Shown: positions 32,001-41,930, counted from the first letter of the stretch. The stretch is DNA of 64,000 nt from Algoriphagus aquimarinus (GCF_900112005.1 NZ_FOKK01000004.1:191968-255967), one strand, 5' to 3'. A program made the numbers and translations. Notes: generated by a model from the letters alone, not told the origin.

Positions 32001-32687
32001 AGTGGGAGTTTGACTGTAGGCCCACATTATCAGGTTTATCGTTTTGACCCAGATGACAATGCCGACAAATTCATTACCTCAGCTGAAAGTGGCCTGGATC
32101 AGATCATACTTGATAAAGCCAAATTCTATACTGGCCTTTCGGGTAAAGTAGTTTTTGACAGAAGAGATCATAAAGCGCTTCCTACTAGAGGACTATACTT
32201 TGAAGGAAAAGCAAAAAGAATGTGGGGACTTAATGATCATTCTCAGAATTTCACCAGTATAGACGGGGAACTTGCCTTGTATTGGTCATTCCGATACCCA
32301 TCTAGATTAGTCTGGGCAAGCAGATTTGGGGCTGGCAAAAACTGGGGGAACTATGAGTTTTTCCAAGGCCAAACGCTGGGAGGTCTAAATAATCTCCGCG
32401 GATACAGAAGGTACCGCTTTAATGGTGATGCAGTAGCTTACAATAATACCGAAGTTAGAATTCGAGTATTCAATTTAAACACCTATATACTTCCGGCTAC
32501 CGTTGGCGTGTTGGCATACAATGATATTGGTCGTGTATGGGTCAAAAACGAAGAATCAGACAAATGGCACAATTCCTATGGAGCAGGAATCTGGTTAGCT
32601 CCGCTTAATCAATTGGTAGCTACTTTCTCTGTAGGATTCAACGAGGAAGAATTCTTACCCTTCTTTTCCTTCGGATATCAATTTTGA
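29043..32687 (+). CDS. Metallophosphoesterase / kinase-like / outer-membrane beta-barrel fusion
   Basis: A 1214-residue exported protein with a signal peptide (1-19). Residues 20-350 are a calcineurin-like phosphoesterase with all metal motifs (GDAGE, GDNIYPRG, GNHDWEQG, AMHHPL, AGHEHG). About 425-720 looks like a kinase fold: a Gly-rich loop G434-G436 (IIKKGGGMQTRS), R455/K459 (YVMRSINK), D585-R586-H587 in DWDRHDDQWRW, and PRDRDQAF (608-615), as in HipA/PI3K/FAM20-type kinases. About 840-1214 is a BamA/TamA-like barrel ending in FSFGYQF. Its 3' end overlaps the convergent GAF gene by 33 bp. The phosphoesterase and barrel are firm; the kinase reading is inference. Confidence 0.85.
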   Translation: MKKIVLLLIFSIVSTFLIAQEAPRKFRIYLIGDAGEMENGHHPVVEDIRKKLQNEKNSTSHIIYLGDNIYPRGMPNFEEDNRDQAELILKTQLDLYQHLSGKIWMVPGNHDWEQGKTDGWNAVLRAEEYVLDNYPEDKVLWIPSGGCPGPNVIELDTETILITLDSQWWLHLKDRPAADSDCGYKSEEEVLAEIGYVLEENQDKTILVAMHHPLRSYGPHNGGYSWKDHLFPLTVKSPNLYIPLPIIGSIYPLYRSWFGDIQDLSHPKYEAMIQAMDRIFDTHPNVIQVAGHEHGLAYTREDNVHYIISGAGAKSTYIKKNNTAEFTYTKQGYAALDFYEDHEVRITFFDPLKEEPLYETQLVKPFADNISELELFSRNLPDEVTRPISTQYLHGKGYYNFLGKNYRETWAIPATFQAIDLTKAKSGLTIIKKGGGMQTRSLRLADQDGKEYVMRSINKYPENALSAPLRQTIAKEIIQDQISSSHPYGALAVARLAEEVGIVHTNPKIVYLPDDPLLGIYRKDFGDELYLFEEREIAGKDDPDDIEFFSTDKMLKKIRYDNDHQVKQKTVLNARIFDLWIADWDRHDDQWRWIGEKGKNGWEFTPMPRDRDQAFFLNQGLFPKIASRKWASPKFQGFDFEAPHFVSGFMFNGRYFDRSFLNELDREDWEKALDKETAKMTDQAISDAFRDWPEEVSAKDAPEIQAKLRQRKTWLKEEMLKHYAFLSKDVTVVGSNKNEDFEVKYHKDGRVEVEVRKIDKSGDLEQKLYHRTFLPEETEEIRLYGLKGDDNFKFKGEGPGKIKVRVIPGKGEKTYEDKGSTKRKNTLIYKNPKDAVPIELGESAKIKYAPSLSYLTYNRKEFKYDKLMPLASVAINKDDGIFLGAGVLWEKQGFKKEPFAIQQSIVGNYAIKSSAFNIEYNGHAVDILGNLDLVWKADVRAPDYAFNFFGLGNESEYNDDTYDVDFYRSRFRWYELYGGLQAKLGESGSLTVGPHYQVYRFDPDDNADKFITSAESGLDQIILDKAKFYTGLSGKVVFDRRDHKALPTRGLYFEGKAKRMWGLNDHSQNFTSIDGELALYWSFRYPSRLVWASRFGAGKNWGNYEFFQGQTLGGLNNLRGYRRYRFNGDAVAYNNTEVRIRVFNLNTYILPATVGVLAYNDIGRVWVKNEESDKWHNSYGAGIWLAPLNQLVATFSVGFNEEEFLPFFSFGYQF

Positions 32688-35033
32688 TAAATCATCTTCC
32701 GTAGTGTTAGATTTCGGGGTCACGGATACACGAATAGCACGCAGACCATGCACTCCTTGCATCTCCTCCAGTTCCAGCTCTTCAATTTGATCTTCTAGCT
32801 GTCCTTTATTCTGTAGGTAATTAATGAAATCCAAGTATTCTTTGGCCTCCCGCTTCTGCGAATAGACAATAGCTATTTTACCTGGCTGCACCAGGCGTTC
32901 TTGAGTTCCTGAAACCAGCGCTTTGTCAATTCGCTTTTTCATGATTTCATATCGAATATTATAAGCCCCTTCCACATCGAACTTTCGCTCATCCAGTCTG
33001 AAACTGATGGAAATAGGTGTACTATGTGCCAGAATGAGTTGAGTGATTTCCAGTGGACTTTCCAATTCAGGTTTCTTTTTCTCAATTAGATGAAAGACCT
33101 CTATCAAGCTCTGAAGCTGCCAAAGCCTTAAGTTTTTCAGGTAAATCTTATCAAACTTTTGATTTTTCACCAAGGATTGACCAATGTAAATATTGTATTC
33201 AATGCCATCGGTTTTAAACTTCTCAAAATAGTGAGGGAAAATTTGCTGGATCTTCATCTCCTGCTCATCCATGAAAGCACCCACCGTATGGTTGATTAAC
33301 TGAAGGCTTTTTTCAAAAGCTCTACGGTGCTGATTGACAATCTCAAGTTGTGGATCCAATCCATCAAAGTATGCTTTCACCTCCCCTTTCAAGTCATCGT
33401 ATGTTTCACTTAGGTGGAGAAATGTAGGTTCTAACTCCCGATGAAAAAACTCTGTGATCCGTACTTCTTCCTCACTGAGCAAAATCAGATTAATCCTACG
33501 TTTGTATTCATCAATTTGGTCGATCAGACTGTCTAGTAAAGGCAAGTAATGCAACTTACCAGCGAGTTCTAAAATAGCCTTTCCCCTATCCAATTGGATA
33601 ACAAAGTCATCATGGATTGCTCTATTTCGCTCAATCGAAGAGTTTTTGACATCAACCGCCGCATACAATGGATAGACATCCTTGAAAAGTATAGGCTTGA
33701 TCTCAGGACTTTTTCCTTCTTCTTCCTCTAGCACATAATCCAAGGCAATTTCGTCGAATTTCCACTCCACTACTGGGTGAATTGCGGTGAAGTTCTTCCT
33801 GATAATGGCTTTAATTTTATAATCAAGATTTTCAGCTTGCCTATTTAAAGCAAGAGAAAGTGAGGGAGCTAATTGATCCAATGTGTGAAGCATCAAAGGA
33901 TCAAATTTGCCTTTTTCGAAGGAACATATTTCTAAAACCCCTACCAGATTACCATTATGGCGCAATGGATACAGTATTATTTCCTGCAGCCCCATGTCTA
34001 GAACACGATTTACTAGTGGCAATTCATCTCCTGCTTTCTGAAGATCTTTTAGAAAAATTGGTTTTTTCACATTAGATAGAAATTCCATGATCGCATGGTA
34101 AGGTTCGTCACTACCAGGTGTAAAAAGCTGTCGAATCAAATAACTGTAAGCTAGCCGACTTTCAGACATTATTATCCTACCGGAAATATTTTGAAGAACT
34201 GCCAAACCAACCTTTAAACCACCTCTATTCAATAGACTTTTCACAGAGTCCTCTACGATCCACATGAACTCTTCTGCACTTACCTGATCTTGCTTGAGTA
34301 CGGCTTCATTGAGTGTTGCGACACTTTGAGACACTGTCAAATCATTTGCTTCCATGATTATAAAACCATGAAATTCGAAAAGATCTAAAGGGAGCAATTC
34401 TTTGATGCGCTCTAGTTCAAATTGGTAAGGTTCAGCTTTGGTACAGAAATCCGAATGATCTTCAAGCTTAGGCAGTGGAGCTTTTGCAACTATTCGAACA
34501 AACTGAGAATTCAGTTCAATTTGGTAATGTCTATTTACACCATCATTTCCCCTGAACTTGAAAATCATTGGAGGAAATTGATTCATTTTTATTCCATAAA
34601 ACTGATTTAGAATCATGCCATATATATGAACCATCTTATCAAATGAGATCCGTTCATAATCTAGATCGTCGGGAGCCTTCATTCCCCCATTTTCATCTAA
34701 AAATTGAGCTTTAAAGGCAGGAGTAGCGTAAATAGGATTATATTCAAAAGGTTTGGAGATCGCTAGAATCTTCTTGTCCTCCTGTCCAGAAAGTGGAAAT
34801 AAGGAACTAAGAATCAAACCAAAGCCAAGTCTATTTTCATCAGTCGTTAAAACTTCAGGATTGATGTCAGCTTCCAGCAACTGAGGGAAATTTCTTATGC
34901 GATTTAAGTAATCGTGATACAGGCAAGTGCTAGGATGAATATTATCAGCAAGTGCTTCCCATCTTTCAAGTAAAAGCTTAAAGTCTAAAAAAGAGCTGTT
35001 GATATTCCCTTTGATTTTATCCAGTGAATCCAT
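32655..35033 (-). CDS. GAF-domain protein, last gene of the amidoligase operon
   Basis: A 792-residue cytosolic protein. One GAF domain lies around residues 275-405 (GLKVGLAVLQNISGRIIMSESRLAYSYLI ... LYPLRHNGNLVGVLEICSFEKGKFDPLMLHTLDQLAPSL). The long N-terminal part and the C-terminal coiled/helical half (KRRINLILLSEEEV..., KIQQIFPHYFEKF) match nothing I recognise. GAF domains bind small ligands, so it may sense the product or substrate of the neighbouring ATP-grasp and amidoligase enzymes. It starts 58 bp after the transglutaminase gene in the same direction. Its end overlaps the convergent phosphoesterase gene. Confidence 0.8.
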   Translation of the reverse strand: MDSLDKIKGNINSSFLDFKLLLERWEALADNIHPSTCLYHDYLNRIRNFPQLLEADINPEVLTTDENRLGFGLILSSLFPLSGQEDKKILAISKPFEYNPIYATPAFKAQFLDENGGMKAPDDLDYERISFDKMVHIYGMILNQFYGIKMNQFPPMIFKFRGNDGVNRHYQIELNSQFVRIVAKAPLPKLEDHSDFCTKAEPYQFELERIKELLPLDLFEFHGFIIMEANDLTVSQSVATLNEAVLKQDQVSAEEFMWIVEDSVKSLLNRGGLKVGLAVLQNISGRIIMSESRLAYSYLIRQLFTPGSDEPYHAIMEFLSNVKKPIFLKDLQKAGDELPLVNRVLDMGLQEIILYPLRHNGNLVGVLEICSFEKGKFDPLMLHTLDQLAPSLSLALNRQAENLDYKIKAIIRKNFTAIHPVVEWKFDEIALDYVLEEEEGKSPEIKPILFKDVYPLYAAVDVKNSSIERNRAIHDDFVIQLDRGKAILELAGKLHYLPLLDSLIDQIDEYKRRINLILLSEEEVRITEFFHRELEPTFLHLSETYDDLKGEVKAYFDGLDPQLEIVNQHRRAFEKSLQLINHTVGAFMDEQEMKIQQIFPHYFEKFKTDGIEYNIYIGQSLVKNQKFDKIYLKNLRLWQLQSLIEVFHLIEKKKPELESPLEITQLILAHSTPISISFRLDERKFDVEGAYNIRYEIMKKRIDKALVSGTQERLVQPGKIAIVYSQKREAKEYLDFINYLQNKGQLEDQIEELELEEMQGVHGLRAIRVSVTPKSNTTEDDLSKLISEGKEG

Positions 35034-35091
35034 TTGTAACTAGTCAGTTACTGGAAAATACCTTTTTTAAAGAAGATAAGTTCAATAACGA

Positions 35092-35973
35092 CTACTTATC
35101 ATCCAGATTCCTCACGTCTACACTGACCTTCATTTCCTGCTCACTTCCACTATAGACGATTCCTTTTAGAGGGGTTACGTCTGCAAAATCTCGCCCTACT
35201 GCCACACGGATGTGCTTATCGTTGACCAGGAGATTATTTGTCGCATCAAACTCCACCCATTCGTGCCCTGGAATATATACTGCAATCCAAGCATGTGAAG
35301 CATCTGCACCTATTAATTTTGGCTTACCTGGAGGAGGCAAAGTCTCTAAATATCCACTGACATATCGAGCAGACAATCCAATTACCCGTAAGCAGGCCAG
35401 AGAGAAATGTGCAAAATCCTGACAGACTCCTTTTTTGTGTTTAAACACTTTTTCCAGCGGAGTACTGATATCTGAGAATCCCGGAGTGAAAGCAAAATCA
35501 CGAAATATCCGAGTATTCAGATCAAGCATCGCTTCCATTATTGGTCGCTCCGGAGTGAAAGATTTCAACGTATAAGCACGTATCCCATCCACAAATTGAA
35601 CGTGGTTCGACTCTAAGTAATATTGTCGGACATCCGTAGAAGTTTCTGTGGAATGAAGTAATTCGACCACTTTTTCCCAAGGCATTGTTTTGGAAGGTTT
35701 CACCGAAATCCATGATGGAACCGTGAGTTCAACGACACTTTTGGAGCTTACAGTTAGGTTCTTATGAGATCTTTCCACAGAGAAATACAGGTACTTATTT
35801 CCAAAAAAATCGGTCCTCTCTATCTCTGAACTTGGTTTAGGGGTAATCTCACAGGAATATTCTTCCACATTTTGAAAAGGTAGATTTGGAGGAATTTGGA
35901 ACATCAGGTTATGACAAAGAGTAGCTGGGAACTCGTAGATATAATCTGTGATATGTGTGACTTTATATTTCAT
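35092..35973 (-). CDS. Transglutaminase-like protease/peptide ligase (stand-alone)
   Basis: A 293-residue protein with a bacterial transglutaminase N-terminal beta domain (1-~110) and a papain-like core. The catalytic triad is complete: C184 (GVCQDFAHF), H227 (DASHAWIAVY) and D243 (EFDATN). No signal peptide. In predicted amidoligase systems such proteins are thought to cleave or transfer peptide tags made by the partner ligases. Its start overlaps the end of the ATP-grasp gene by 4 bp, indicating translational coupling. Confidence 0.93.
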   Translation of the reverse strand: MKYKVTHITDYIYEFPATLCHNLMFQIPPNLPFQNVEEYSCEITPKPSSEIERTDFFGNKYLYFSVERSHKNLTVSSKSVVELTVPSWISVKPSKTMPWEKVVELLHSTETSTDVRQYYLESNHVQFVDGIRAYTLKSFTPERPIMEAMLDLNTRIFRDFAFTPGFSDISTPLEKVFKHKKGVCQDFAHFSLACLRVIGLSARYVSGYLETLPPPGKPKLIGADASHAWIAVYIPGHEWVEFDATNNLLVNDKHIRVAVGRDFADVTPLKGIVYSGSEQEMKVSVDVRNLDDK

Positions 35974-38510
35974 ATCTCAGGAATTACAGAGGATTGAATC
36001 ATACTGTATCTCGTTTCAGTGTGACTAAAGTATTTCTCATAAATAAAATCAGAAGTTTCGTGCAGAAGGCCAATGATCTGATTCAAAAGAGCTGTTAATT
36101 CATCAAATTCTTGGCTATCTTCATTAGGTACACACAGAGATTGGATGTCACACAATCTAATTTTGGTGATTGCTTCTAATAGCTTCTTACGCTCCATGCT
36201 GAAAAGTTCTTTTTCATCTTGATTTGGAAGTGTTTTCAGGTGACTGTCAATCTCCAGCAATTGGAAAACAAGTGACCTTGGGTTGTCTTCATGCAAAATC
36301 AACAAACTCAGTACGCCATGCATCTCAAGATTGGATCGATAGCGATAACGGTAGGTGACCAAGCTTTCATTGCAACGCAGTGTATCCTCCATCAATTCTT
36401 TATTTGATTCAGAATCAAAGGATTTACTAAGCATTCCCCTCAAAATCATACAGTTATTAGCAGCAGACTCAATAAATCGCCCAATATTTAATAAATGCCA
36501 AGTGGGTTCACGAGTCATATTATCAATATTCAGCCCGTAAAAAGCCATCAATTTCACCACCATATTATCCAAGCTTTGGTAAGCTTGCGTAAGATTCGTG
36601 TCTGATTTGCGCATACGAGTGAGCTCTTCCGAGATACTGTCTAATATCCTCCAAGTATCCAAACTCAACCTATCTCTAACTGAGTAAGCATTAGTAAGAA
36701 AGGACTGAATCGAATAAGCTATGCTACCAGATTTCTTCACATCATGCACTAAAGCAAGCAATTCAGCTTCTGGATTTTTCAGATTCTTTTTGACAGTGAA
36801 TCCTGGCAACGTGCCTGTCATCACTGTGAGCGTTTGTAGTAATGTGCTTAAGACTGGATTCTCATGAATGTGGATATCCTCGTCCACTTCATTGTACGAA
36901 AGTAAGGTCATACGCATCAGACGCACAGAATATGCTGATCTTTCCAGATATCTCCCCAGCCAAAATAAACGCTCTCCAGTACGACTTGGAAGTACATTTC
37001 GAACCAATGGCTGAATTTTTATAGGCTTTGTAATGGAAGTTGTGACATCCTTTCCTTTGCCTAGCACCCAAGTATCTTTACTGATTCCACCTGTTTGATT
37101 AGATACTAAAAATGCACCTTCTTCTGGAGAACTTCGTGAGAGTCCACCTGGCATTACTTTATAACTCTTATTTTCAGAGTCAGCAACAACGTAACTTCTG
37201 AAAACAGCATTTCTTGCTTCCAGTTTATTATTGATCCACGAAGGGGTAGTCGAAAATTCTACCATCTCCTGCCCTACGTACATGTATGGACTACGGCGAA
37301 TTTCTCGCTTCAAAAGTTCCAACTCAGCTTTCGAGAGATCTCCTCCGAAAACAGATTTCTTCTGTGTTCCTCGGTAAATATTCCGGATCACCAATGTGTC
37401 AATATGTTCGAAAACATACTTCATTTCCTTAGGTTGACCACACCACCAAGTAGCTACAGATGGCAAAATAAGATCTTCACCTAGCAGATGCTTGCTGATT
37501 TTAGGCAAAAAGGCCATTAAACCCGGGTTCTCTAAAACTCTACATCCCAGCGGGTTAATCACCAGAACTTTTCGTTGTCTTACTGCTTCCATAAGACCTA
37601 CAACTCCGAGGTGTGAATCGTTTCTATATTCCAAAGGATCACAAAAAACATCGTCCACGCGGCGGATAATTACATCGACTTTCTCAAGTCCTTTGATGGT
37701 TTTTAGCCATACATATCCATCACTTACCGTCAGATCTTCACCAAAAGCAAGCGTAAATCCCATGAATGATGAGATGTATGCATGCTCAAAAAAGGTTTCG
37801 TTGGTAGGCCCAGGAGAAAGTAAAACTACTCTTGGGTTTTCCTTATTGTTAGTAGTTAGGTTACTAAGTGTGTTTTTGAAAGTCTGATAATATGACGTTA
37901 TTTTCCTCACATGATTTTCCCGAATAAGATCAGGGAAAACACGGGTCATGGCTGCTCGGTTTTCGAATGTATATCCCGAGCCAGAAGGTGCATCAGTTCT
38001 ATCATGAAGAACCCACATTTTACCATTTGGCCCACGCGCCAAATCGGAAGAATACTGGATGAGCTGTTGATCTCCATCCAATTTTATATTGTGAGCCTGC
38101 CTTAGGAAACCTCCATGATTGTAAACCAATTCAAATGGAATATGCCCCTCTTTGATAAGTGTTTGATCACCATATAAGTCACTAAGGACTAGGTTTAATA
38201 ATTCAGTACGCTGAAGCAAACCTTTTTCGATTCCCTCCCATTCTTCACTGCTGAATACCATGGGAACAGGATCCAAAATCCACGGCCTATTCATGCCATT
38301 TGGATCTCCGTAAACATTGTAGGTTACTCCATTTTCACGAAGCTGTCGACCAACTTCCTCGTGAAACTGTTCCATTTTCTCAGAGCCGATTTGCTCGTAG
38401 TATTTTGCCAATCGTTCCCAATGGGGATGTATTTTACCTTGGTCGGTTGCCATTTCATCCAGAAACGGCGCATTATTGAACATTTTGTCAATAAGATAAG
38501 ACTCAATCAT
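35970..38510 (-). CDS. Circularly permuted ATP-grasp fused to Alpha-E domain
   Basis: An 846-residue fusion. About 1-475 is the circularly permuted type 2 ATP-grasp (DUF404/407-like: YNVYGDPNGMNRPWILDPVPMV, VLSPGPTNETFFEHAY, INPLGCRVLENPGL). About 505-840 is the all-helical Alpha-E domain (PSRTGERLFWLGRYLERSAYSVRLMR ... LLNIGRFIESAANNC). In many genomes these are two adjacent genes; here they are one protein. ATP-grasp enzymes form amide bonds through acyl-phosphates, so this is a candidate peptide-tag ligase. It is translationally coupled to the downstream transglutaminase and 40 bp after the DUF2126 gene. Confidence 0.93.
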   Translation of the reverse strand: MIESYLIDKMFNNAPFLDEMATDQGKIHPHWERLAKYYEQIGSEKMEQFHEEVGRQLRENGVTYNVYGDPNGMNRPWILDPVPMVFSSEEWEGIEKGLLQRTELLNLVLSDLYGDQTLIKEGHIPFELVYNHGGFLRQAHNIKLDGDQQLIQYSSDLARGPNGKMWVLHDRTDAPSGSGYTFENRAAMTRVFPDLIRENHVRKITSYYQTFKNTLSNLTTNNKENPRVVLLSPGPTNETFFEHAYISSFMGFTLAFGEDLTVSDGYVWLKTIKGLEKVDVIIRRVDDVFCDPLEYRNDSHLGVVGLMEAVRQRKVLVINPLGCRVLENPGLMAFLPKISKHLLGEDLILPSVATWWCGQPKEMKYVFEHIDTLVIRNIYRGTQKKSVFGGDLSKAELELLKREIRRSPYMYVGQEMVEFSTTPSWINNKLEARNAVFRSYVVADSENKSYKVMPGGLSRSSPEEGAFLVSNQTGGISKDTWVLGKGKDVTTSITKPIKIQPLVRNVLPSRTGERLFWLGRYLERSAYSVRLMRMTLLSYNEVDEDIHIHENPVLSTLLQTLTVMTGTLPGFTVKKNLKNPEAELLALVHDVKKSGSIAYSIQSFLTNAYSVRDRLSLDTWRILDSISEELTRMRKSDTNLTQAYQSLDNMVVKLMAFYGLNIDNMTREPTWHLLNIGRFIESAANNCMILRGMLSKSFDSESNKELMEDTLRCNESLVTYRYRYRSNLEMHGVLSLLILHEDNPRSLVFQLLEIDSHLKTLPNQDEKELFSMERKKLLEAITKIRLCDIQSLCVPNEDSQEFDELTALLNQIIGLLHETSDFIYEKYFSHTETRYSMIQSSVIPEI

Positions 38511-38550
38511 GTTTCAAAATTGACCCAAATAAGCTTGAAATAATAAACAA

Positions 38551-41500
38551 TTATCGTTTTTTATACCGTCTGAGATCCATTGTATACGGAAATTCAGGAT
38601 TAACTACCTCTGGTGAATCGTCATAGGTTGTTTCCACATTCACTTTAGTGATATATCTTCCTGACTGCTGATCATCCTGCACAGCGGTTATAGGTTCATT
38701 AGGAGTTTTATTTATGGTATGACCAAAGTCAAAGAAGCGTGAAATCCTACGCGATTCAGCCTCATTGCTGTTGATAGGGAAATTGTCATAGCTTCTACCT
38801 CCTGGATGAACGACATGGTATTGACATGCTGCTACCGACTTCTTCGTCCAGGTATCATACAAATCAATCACCAGTGGCGTATCAATGCCAATGGTAGGAT
38901 GCAAAGCAGAATAAGGCTGCCACGCTCTGTATCTGATGCCAGCAACAAACTCACCCTGCACACCAGTGTTCTTCAAAGGAATTCTATGTCCGTTGCAAAG
39001 CAAATGATAGCGAGAATCCGTCAAGCCAGTGATTTTTACCTGCAATCTTTCTAGAGAAGAATCTACATACCTAGCCGTACCGGTACTGGACATCTCTTCG
39101 CCCAAGACGTGCCAAGGCTCAATAGCCATCTTCATATCTATATGAATGTCTTCTACTTGTAACTCCCCAATGAAAGGGAAGCGAAAAGAGAAGAACGGAT
39201 CAAACCAAGCGATGTCAAAATTGTATCCAGCGCCTTTCAGGTCATTAACAATCTCTGTCATATCCTTCTGACAATAATGAGGAAGTAGGAACTTGTCATG
39301 CAGAGAAGTTCCCCATCTTACTAGCTTATGCTTATATGGCTCTTTCCAAAACCAGCTCATCAATGAACGTATCAACAGCAACTGAACCATACTCATTCTA
39401 TAATGAGGAGGCATGTCAAATCCTCTGAATTCAAGAATTCCAAGGCGTCCCGTGCTAGAATCTGGCGAGTAAAGTTTATCGATGCAAAACTCTGCCCGGT
39501 GAGTATTACCGGTAATATCTACCAGCAAATTCCTAAAAATCCGGTCAACCATCCAGAATGGAATTTCATTTTCTTTGCCGTCAGGTACCTGCTGAAATGC
39601 CAACTCTAGTTCATACAGCATATCGTCCCTGCCTTCATCCACTCTAGGAGCCTGACTAGTTGGGCCGATAAACTGAGTGGAAAATAGGTAGGACAAAGAA
39701 GGATGATGCTGCCAATAAGTGATGAAGCTTCGTAAAACATCTGGTCTCCGCAAAAGCGGGCTATTTTCTGGAGACGAGCCTCCTAGCGTGATGTGATTTC
39801 CACCACCAGTACCAGTATGCTTTCCATCCACATTGAATTTCTCGCTGATGAGACGCGATTCACGGGCTTTTTCATAGAGTATTCCATAATTATTCGTGAT
39901 TTCCTTCCAGCTTTTTGCCGGCTGAATATTCACTTCGATTACACCAGGATCTGGAGTAATCATCATCTTTTCGATACGCTTATCCGAAGGAGGATCATAT
40001 CCTTCGATCAAGATCGGAATTTCAAGCTTTTCGGCAGTTCGCTCCACTGCAGACACCAAATCAAGGTAATTCTCAATGCGGTTAAGAGGAGGAAAGAAAA
40101 CAAACAACTTACCCTCTCTAACTTCAACTACTAGGGAGGTCTTGAAAATTCGCTTTGAATTCTTAGGTTTTACCTTGAATTCTGTTGATTTAGTGTCCGA
40201 ATCTGGCAATTCGGGCACATCTGCAAATAAATCTGTTTCTGGCTTGATCGGCTCTTCTGCAGGCGGAGTAAATTCGATTGAGTCAAGAGGCAACCTTAAT
40301 CCAGCTGGAGAATTCCCAGGCATTAGGAACAAATCTTTGCGCCTGAATTCCCAGCGGCAACTTTGCCACAGTTTTTCGTCGACATCCCATTCAAGGGGAA
40401 TAGTAAATGCGACCGGTTTATCCAGACCTTCATTGAGCAATTCCGCCAATTTCTGACGCTCAAGAGGTGATTTCAGATCGTATTTGTATGGATCAATATT
40501 TACAGGGACTTTTCCTTCCTGCCAAATAAAGTAGAATGGATCCTCATATAGTGGAGTCAAATTGCTTTTGTCCAGATTCAGCTGGCTAACCAATTCGGAC
40601 ATGAACTTCTCCGCATCGGCATCACCCATTCCATAATCCTTGGACAAATCAGCCATCAAAGCATCGTTATGCCACATGGGCTTACCGTCTTTTCTCCAGA
40701 AGCAAGCCAATTTCCACCTAGGTAAAGGCTCACCGGGATACCATTTACCCTGACCGTATTGCATTAGTGCGCCTTCCCCGAATTCGCCTTTAAGTTTATG
40801 AAAAAGTGTATTGGAAAGGCTTCTCTTGTGCTCACCGTCTGCATCGGAATTCCATTCTGGCGCATCTTGATTGTCTACTGATACAAAAGTCGGTTCCCCT
40901 CCCATCGTAAGTCGCACGTCATTGGCAACCAAGTCTTCATCTACGGTATCGCCTACCGCTAGAATTTGTGCCCATTGATCTTCAGAGTAAGGTTTGGTCA
41001 CTCGGGGAGTTTCTTCAATTCTAGTAACTTCGTTTTTGAAGAAAAACTCGGTCTCAGTTGGCTCAGACATACCAGAAATCGGCGCTGCATCCTGAGGATT
41101 TGGAGTACAAGCAAGTGGAATATGCCCTTCTCCAGCAAATAAGCCAGATGTAGAATCCAAACCAATCCAACCTGCTCCAGGCACATAAACTTCTGTCCAA
41201 GCATGTAAGTCCGTAAAATCTTCTTCTGGTCCAGAAGGTCCATCAAGGGATTTCTCATCTGCGGTCAGCTGTACGAGATAGCCTGAAGCAAAACGAGAAG
41301 CCATCCCTATATGACGGAGAACCTGAACAAATAGCCATGCAAAATCACGGCACGAACCTGAACCGATCGTTAGCGTTTCGCTACAGGATTGTACCCCTGG
41401 TTCCATGCGGACATTATATTTCAACTCCTGATTGATCATAGCGTTGATCGCTACGAGATAATCCACGGTGATAATATCTTTGGTAATTAAGCCTTTTGCC

Positions 41501-41898
41501 TTTTCTACCAATTTCATCAGCAGCGGGTCTTTTTCCTTGATCTCCAAATACGGACCAAGTTGAACTTTTAGGCTTTCCTCATAGTCAAAGGGAAAACTTG
41601 ATGCATAATCATCTACAAAAAAATCAAAGGGATTGATCACCACCATATCAGCGATTACTTCCACATCAATCTCGAAAAACTTGACTTTCTCAGGAAAAAC
41701 CACTCGCGCTAAATAATTACCAAAAGGGTCTTGCTGCCAGTTGATAAAGTGATTTTCAGGCTTAATATTCAAAGAATAGCCTTTGATGTGTGTACGTGAA
41801 TGCGGTGCTGGACGAAGTCGAATGACCTGAGGACTTAGATTGATGTGACGATCGTACTCATACTTAGTATAGTGCCGAATAGCAACTTTGATAGACAT
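38551..41898 (-). CDS. Transglutaminase fused to DUF2126 putative amidoligase
   Basis: An 1115-residue protein. About 1-160 is the transglutaminase N-terminal domain and about 165-290 the core, with triad C183 (GSCRDFAW), H232 (DLHAWTEVY) and D248 (LDSTSG). About 310-1115 is DUF2126, which has been proposed to be a glutamine-synthetase-like amidoligase; the conserved TGGGNHITLGGSS and FRGFDMPPHYRMSMVQ segments are present. It is the first gene of the minus-strand operon, so one protein holds both a predicted ligase and a predicted cleaving/transferring enzyme. A palindrome at 41931-41959 sits just upstream. The target metabolite or protein is unknown. Confidence 0.93.
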   Translation of the reverse strand: MSIKVAIRHYTKYEYDRHINLSPQVIRLRPAPHSRTHIKGYSLNIKPENHFINWQQDPFGNYLARVVFPEKVKFFEIDVEVIADMVVINPFDFFVDDYASSFPFDYEESLKVQLGPYLEIKEKDPLLMKLVEKAKGLITKDIITVDYLVAINAMINQELKYNVRMEPGVQSCSETLTIGSGSCRDFAWLFVQVLRHIGMASRFASGYLVQLTADEKSLDGPSGPEEDFTDLHAWTEVYVPGAGWIGLDSTSGLFAGEGHIPLACTPNPQDAAPISGMSEPTETEFFFKNEVTRIEETPRVTKPYSEDQWAQILAVGDTVDEDLVANDVRLTMGGEPTFVSVDNQDAPEWNSDADGEHKRSLSNTLFHKLKGEFGEGALMQYGQGKWYPGEPLPRWKLACFWRKDGKPMWHNDALMADLSKDYGMGDADAEKFMSELVSQLNLDKSNLTPLYEDPFYFIWQEGKVPVNIDPYKYDLKSPLERQKLAELLNEGLDKPVAFTIPLEWDVDEKLWQSCRWEFRRKDLFLMPGNSPAGLRLPLDSIEFTPPAEEPIKPETDLFADVPELPDSDTKSTEFKVKPKNSKRIFKTSLVVEVREGKLFVFFPPLNRIENYLDLVSAVERTAEKLEIPILIEGYDPPSDKRIEKMMITPDPGVIEVNIQPAKSWKEITNNYGILYEKARESRLISEKFNVDGKHTGTGGGNHITLGGSSPENSPLLRRPDVLRSFITYWQHHPSLSYLFSTQFIGPTSQAPRVDEGRDDMLYELELAFQQVPDGKENEIPFWMVDRIFRNLLVDITGNTHRAEFCIDKLYSPDSSTGRLGILEFRGFDMPPHYRMSMVQLLLIRSLMSWFWKEPYKHKLVRWGTSLHDKFLLPHYCQKDMTEIVNDLKGAGYNFDIAWFDPFFSFRFPFIGELQVEDIHIDMKMAIEPWHVLGEEMSSTGTARYVDSSLERLQVKITGLTDSRYHLLCNGHRIPLKNTGVQGEFVAGIRYRAWQPYSALHPTIGIDTPLVIDLYDTWTKKSVAACQYHVVHPGGRSYDNFPINSNEAESRRISRFFDFGHTINKTPNEPITAVQDDQQSGRYITKVNVETTYDDSPEVVNPEFPYTMDLRRYKKR

Positions 41899-41930
41899 AG
41901 GCTAGGTTGAAAATTCTGTTTCAAAAGGAT

